Source: Actinomycetes bacterium (GTDB taxonomy: Bacteria; Actinomycetota; Actinomycetes; Mycobacteriales; Micromonosporaceae). Taken from it: DNA of 8,489 bases. Both the position numbers and the translations under genes were made by a program. The stretch is taken from positions 1 to 8,489 of the forward strand of contig JAEZGP010000530.1 in NCBI GenBank assembly GCA_023437285.1. The letters run 5' to 3'. Shown piece by piece: positions 6,415 through 8,489 of this stretch. Below the pieces are notes generated by a model. That model ran no database searches, was not told where the DNA came from, and was given only the letters and a program-made list of their open reading frames with translations. The stretch's first letter is position 1; the number at the start of each line of letters is the position of its first letter.

Positions 6415-7201
6415 GACGACGAGCACCGGACTTGACGAACACCGAATCGTGCGCCCGGCCCGCGTCCGGCGCGCCCCGAAGGATCGAGCGGTCCGACAGC
6501 GCCAGCGCCAGGTCCGCCAGCAACCGGTGGGTCCACAGCAGGTGGTAGAGCACCGGCAGCGTGCCCAGCGGATCACCGGCCAGCTCGGCGCCCTCCATCA
6601 ATGACCGCGGCCGGGTGAACACCTCCAGCAGCCGTCCAGCCACTGGCTCGTTGTAGCAACGCGGATGCCGGTAGGCCGCCAGCCACCTCTGGTTAGCGAC
6701 CACCACGCCGTCCAACCGGTCCCAGACCGCGTACCGCCAGTCCAGCAGCGCGCAGGCGCGGTCCATCGCATCGAACGCGGCTCGGTCCTCCTCGGCGATC
6801 AACTCCAGCGGCCGGGAATCCAGCACCAGCACCGCGCCCTCAGCGGAACCGTCTTCCAGAAGTACCAGAAAATCCGGGGCATGCCTGCGGCGTTTGCCTT
6901 CCGGAGTGCTCCACCACAGCCAGAACGGCTGCGACACGACCCGCACCACCGCCGGGTCGAAGTCCAACGCGACCAGATGATCCCGCTCCACCCACGACTC
7001 GAACCCAAGCAGGGCGCCCATCGTGGCCGACCAGTACCAGCCCGGATAATTCCGCTGACCGTGGTACGACGGGAACGACCGTACCGGGCGACCCAGTTCA
7101 ACCACCACATCCGGCATGAAAGCCCACGGGACGCGCTGCTCGACCCCGTCCTGCGCAACGAACACCACCTCGAAGCTCCCCGTCCTGCCCGGACGCTCCA
7201 C
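6407..7201 (-). CDS. tnsA: TnsA-like transposase endonuclease subunit
   Basis: A 264-aa protein resembling the TnsA-like endonuclease subunit common in actinobacterial Tn7-like elements. TnsA cuts the 5' strands at transposon ends in partnership with TnsB. The recognisable region runs FPSYHGQRNYPGWYWSAT, GFESWVERDHLVALDFDP, SQPFWLWW, RRRHAPDFLVLL, AVLVLDSRPLEL, VVVANQRWLAAYRHPR. Probable PD-(D/E)XK residues are Glu68, Asp110 and Asp128-x-Arg130; Arg replaces the usual Lys, as I recall for this branch. The start chosen is GTG 7201, which has GGAGG (7207-7211) five bases upstream and begins just before FEVVFVAQDGVEQR. An open frame continues to GTG 7321, but that start has no ribosome binding site and adds 40 unconserved-looking residues. 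It is the first gene of the operon and shows no disruption. Confidence 0.82.
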   Translation of the reverse strand: MERPGRTGSFEVVFVAQDGVEQRVPWAFMPDVVVELGRPVRSFPSYHGQRNYPGWYWSATMGALLGFESWVERDHLVALDFDPAVVRVVSQPFWLWWSTPEGKRRRHAPDFLVLLEDGSAEGAVLVLDSRPLELIAEEDRAAFDAMDRACALLDWRYAVWDRLDGVVVANQRWLAAYRHPRCYNEPVAGRLLEVFTRPRSLMEGAELAGDPLGTLPVLYHLLWTHRLLADLALALSDRSILRGAPDAGRAHDSVFVKSGARRRG

Positions 7202-7206
7202 CTGTG

Positions 7207-7211
7207 CCTCC
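7207..7211 (-). promoter_or_regulatory. Shine-Dalgarno deciding the tnsA start
   Basis: The minus strand reads GGAGG, then CACAG, then GTG (7199-7201). This near-ideal site with a 5-base spacer argues for GTG 7201 rather than the upstream GTG 7321, which has none. Confidence 0.65.
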
Positions 7212-7226
7212 GCCCGTCGGCGCCAT

Positions 7227-7245
7227 GCGGGCAAGCCGTGCCCGC
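7227..7245 (-). promoter_or_regulatory. Stem-loop upstream of tnsA
   Basis: GCGGGCA and TGCCCGC form a perfect 7-bp stem with a 5-base loop. On the minus strand it ends about 15 bases before the tnsA Shine-Dalgarno, so it would sit in the mRNA leader. No U tract follows, so it is not a clear terminator. It may influence tnsA translation or be chance in GC-rich DNA. Confidence 0.25.
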
Positions 7246-7350
7246 CAGTTCCGGTGAGAATCCGCCACTTACCGACTAGGCCGTCGCACGGCTGGTCCGC
7301 TAACGGCCTTCCTCTGACCACAACAACGGGTCAGCGCGGTACGGGGGTCA

Positions 7351-7386
7351 TCGTCCGACGGGGTGCGGGCAGGCCTTTCGTCCGAC
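7351..7386. repeat. Paired 9-bp direct repeat TCGTCCGAC
   Basis: Two exact copies lie at 7351-7359 and 7378-7386, 27 bp start to start, in the gap upstream of tnsA. The spacing is in the range of tandem transposase-binding sites, but two 9-mers are weak evidence. A shorter match, TTCGTCCG, recurs at 7488-7495 inside the HTH gene. Confidence 0.3.
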
Positions 7387-7475
7387 CGCGGTGATCAAGC
7401 AGCTGACCTGAAACGTCCTCGCGACGAGCTCGATGTCGCTGCTCCGCCGACAGTCACGACATGCCGGACAGGTGC

Positions 7476-7955
7476 TTAGAACGGCGGTTCGTCCGTCGCC
7501 CACGGGTCGCGCACGCTGGCCCTGGCCTGCGCCGCAGCCAACTCAGCGGCCTGTTGCTGTGCGCGCTCGGTGCGGGTTCGTGGGATGTCGGGCATAGGCG
7601 CCTCGTCAACGGCCTCGTTCCAGCATCGATGAAACTGTTCGAGATGCGTCATCGGAGGAGACCAACGGTCCCCGTCATCCTCGATGTCCTCCGGGTCAAC
7701 GTCCGCGATCTCACACAACGCCAGAAAGATCATTTCGACGGTATGCCAGGCGCCCACGGACTCACCACGTAGCGCTCGGCGAATCGTCTCGTGGTTGGCC
7801 GACCCGCGGCGTTGATCGTCGTCCCACGCCTGGATCGTCTCGGCGATCTGTCTCGTCGGCGGGCGGCGAGCCGCGACGTAGAACCGCCACAGCATGTCGA
7901 CGAAGGACTGCCGCGACGCAGGGACATTCGTGGGCTTGGTCAAGCGCGGCGGCAC
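7476..7955 (-). CDS. HTH/XRE-like regulatory protein (hypothetical)
   Basis: A 159-aa soluble protein. SFVDMLWRFYVAARRPPTRQIAETI (from about residue 17) opens a helical region through about residue 85. It includes ANHETIRRALRGE, a plausible recognition helix, then TVEMIFLALCEIADVDPED. This layout (start helix, 'P-RQIA', 'ETIRR-L-G', 'A-C-IA--DP') resembles XRE-type HTH domains common in actinomycetes. The C-terminal half is acidic, then Ala/Gln/Arg-rich (AQQQAAELAAAQARA), probably helical. GTG 7955 is preceded by AGGGA with a 6-base spacer. The frame has high GC in third positions, and an overlapping frame from 8010 does not. It lies 274 bp upstream of tnsA on the same strand, so it may regulate the element or may belong to the host. 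DNA binding is inferred, not shown. Confidence 0.65.
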   Translation of the reverse strand: MPPRLTKPTNVPASRQSFVDMLWRFYVAARRPPTRQIAETIQAWDDDQRRGSANHETIRRALRGESVGAWHTVEMIFLALCEIADVDPEDIEDDGDRWSPPMTHLEQFHRCWNEAVDEAPMPDIPRTRTERAQQQAAELAAAQARASVRDPWATDEPPF

Positions 7956-8026
7956 GCCACTTCCCTTCGATGGCCCGCTTACCCTCGGAAATCCAAGTGT
8001 TGTCCAGCATCTACAACGCTTTGACT

Positions 8027-8040
8027 ACTGTATCCACAGT
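8027..8040. promoter_or_regulatory. 14-bp dyad, candidate operator
   Basis: ACTGT-ATCC-ACAGT is a perfect 5-bp inverted repeat with a 4-base centre, about 72 bp upstream of the HTH gene start. On the minus strand it contains TACAGT, which fits an actinobacterial -10 (TANNNT), though no good -35 is visible. It could be an operator for the HTH protein. The match is short and untested. Confidence 0.25.
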
Positions 8041-8131
8041 GTCATCTCGGTCGTCATCTGGCGTCGCCTCGCGACGAATGGGACCTCTTGTCGCAGGTCA
8101 GCATGGTTGTGCGGCGTCAATGCGGCGTCGC

Positions 8132-8156
8132 TCGCCCTCGACCGTGTCGAGGGCGA
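8132..8156. promoter_or_regulatory. Perfect 11-bp stem-loop
   Basis: TCGCCCTCGAC, loop CGT, GTCGAGGGCGA form a perfect 11-bp stem with a 3-base loop, followed on the plus strand by five A. It lies 71 bp before the membrane protein ATG. Without a following U tract on either strand it is not a classical terminator. It may be a GC-type terminator, a leader structure or a protein-binding dyad. Confidence 0.4.
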
Positions 8157-8216
8157 AAAAGATGGCGCCGGCCCAGCCCTGGGCCTGAATCCATAGGGCG
8201 GGGCGGCGCGAGTACG

Positions 8217-8222
8217 AAGGAG
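8217..8222 (+). promoter_or_regulatory. Strong Shine-Dalgarno of the membrane protein gene
   Basis: AAGGAG lies five bases (AACCG) before ATG 8228. It is one of the best ribosome binding sites in the window, and it supports the small ORF after it as a real gene. Confidence 0.65.
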
Positions 8223-8227
8223 AACCG

Positions 8228-8446
8228 ATGCGTCGGCGTCCCTCGCCCACACATCATCGCGTAGGCGTGACCCGCACGTCGATCACCATTGTGGTGACCG
8301 GCGGGGTCCTCGGCCTGGTCCTCTGGCTGCCCATTGACCGTGCCACGCTGGTCGGCAGCATCATCGCCGCTGTAGCGACGAGTGCGGTTCCCATGCTTCT
8401 GGGCCGCACCGAGGGCTTCACCGCAAGGCGCCGCAGCAGCCGGTAA
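8228..8446 (+). CDS. Small membrane protein, two predicted helices (hypothetical)
   Basis: A 72-aa protein with a basic N-terminus (MRRRPSPTHHR) and two hydrophobic segments, about residues 18-36 (SITIVVTGGVLGLVLWLPI) and 40-58 (TLVGSIIAAVATSAVPMLL). They are separated by a short DRA turn and followed by an Arg-rich tail ending ARRRSSR. It should form a membrane hairpin with both ends probably cytoplasmic. I do not recognise a family. Small proteins of this type occur near integrative elements and phage genes in actinomycetes, but that is context only. A strong Shine-Dalgarno and an ATG start make the gene credible. It is divergent from the HTH gene, and its role is unknown. Confidence 0.6.
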   Translation: MRRRPSPTHHRVGVTRTSITIVVTGGVLGLVLWLPIDRATLVGSIIAAVATSAVPMLLGRTEGFTARRRSSR

Positions 8447-8467
8447 GCCCGCGGAGTGGGGCCGCCG

Positions 8468-8483
8468 CCCCCCCCCCCCCCCC
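8468..8483 (+). repeat. Poly-C run near the sequence end
   Basis: An uninterrupted run of about 16 C sits within CCGCCG context in the last 22 bases of the window. Such runs are rare even in GC-rich genomes, and its position suggests a contig end or a homopolymer artefact rather than biology. Confidence 0.7.
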
Positions 8484-8489
8484 GCCGCG

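Larger units (their letters stand above)
7202..7475. other. Intergenic gap between tnsA and the HTH gene; candidate transposon-end region
   Basis: This 274-bp stretch has no convincing gene if tnsA starts at 7201. It holds a perfect 7-bp stem-loop at 7227-7245 and two copies of TCGTCCGAC (7351-7359 and 7378-7386). In Tn7-like elements the end next to tnsA carries repeated TnsB-binding sites, so this is one of two places where that end should lie. I could not find a matching inverted end past tniQ. Confidence 0.35.
7956..8227. other. Divergent intergenic region between the HTH gene and the membrane protein gene
   Basis: A 272-bp gap between divergent genes, by eye less GC-rich around 7985-8045 than the surrounding genes. 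It holds the 14-bp dyad at 8027-8040, a 6-bp inverted repeat CGTCGC-CTC-GCGACG (8062-8076) and the long stem-loop at 8132-8156. Promoters for both genes should lie here. I see no convincing protein-coding frame. Confidence 0.4.

Noticed and set aside
7202..7321. N-terminal extension of tnsA to GTG 7321
   Set aside because: It has no ribosome binding site, while GTG 7201 has GGAGG at ideal spacing and matches where the recognisable protein begins.
3431..7446. TGTCGCTTCTC (3431) and TGTCGCTGCTC (7434) as transposon ends
   Set aside because: They are similar, but in the same orientation rather than inverted, and the second lies inside the gap without further matching sequence.
7762..8010. Overlapping minus-strand frame from ATG 8010 (82 aa)
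   Set aside because: Its third-position GC is poorer than that of the HTH frame, it has no clear ribosome binding site, and it runs through the HTH gene out of phase.
3381..8037. GTATCCAC at 3381-3388 and 8030-8037 as paired end sequences
   Set aside because: Only 8 bp and in the same orientation; chance is the simpler explanation.
7417..8077. CCTCGCGACGA at 7417-7427 and 8067-8077 as direct repeats flanking the HTH gene
   Set aside because: An 11-mer match rich in CG dinucleotides is plausible by chance in this genome, and the flanks do not extend the match.
1..8489. CRISPR arrays, tRNA or rRNA genes
   Set aside because: No regularly spaced repeats, no cloverleaf with CCA-type acceptor pairing and no rRNA-like conserved stretches were seen on either strand, so there is no evidence of a CRISPR-guided (CAST) system here.

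Overview
The window is high-GC DNA with actinobacterial codon habits: G or C in most third positions, many GTG starts, and several genes without a Shine-Dalgarno. A secreted protein with a Pro/Thr linker and a CBM2-like tail at the left edge fits a Micromonospora/Actinoplanes-type or Streptomyces-type actinomycete. The genus is an inference. The last 30 bases end in a run of about 16 C, which looks like the end of a draft contig.

Left part (1-3378), ordinary chromosomal-type genes: the 3' end of a CBM2-like secreted protein (+), a histidine phosphatase family protein (+), a LysE/RhtB-type exporter (-), an APH-fold phosphotransferase (+), and an S33-type alpha/beta hydrolase resembling prolyl iminopeptidase (-). 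They are packed tightly. Two convergent pairs overlap at their stop codons (889-892 and 2530-2543), and the phosphotransferase appears to be read from a leaderless GTG.

Middle part (3519-7201, all minus strand), a four-gene transposition operon of Tn7/Tn5053 type in the order tnsA-like, tnsB-like, tnsC-like, tniQ. The genes are joined by 4-8 bp overlaps (8 bp, GTGA, ATGA). A 30-codon ORF follows tniQ, and its ribosome binding site contains the tniQ stop codon. This is the notable locus of the window, and it looks broken. The tnsB gene keeps its N-terminal domain (about 55 residues) and its C-terminal Mu-type barrel/tail (about 213 residues), but the DNA-binding domains and the DDE catalytic core between them are missing, and the junction is out of frame. 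The tnsC ATPase gene has a one-base frameshift in a G run just before its Walker A motif. tnsA and tniQ look intact. The locus therefore reads as a decaying or non-autonomous Tn7-like element. Part of this (the tnsC frameshift) could instead be sequencing error.

Right part (7202-8489): a 274-bp gap with short repeats and a hairpin upstream of tnsA, a 159-aa HTH-type regulator-like protein (-), and a 272-bp gap with a small dyad and a perfect 11-bp stem-loop. Last is a 72-aa two-helix membrane protein (+) with a strong ribosome binding site. The tnsA-proximal transposon end should lie in one of these two gaps, but I could not identify terminal inverted repeats by eye.
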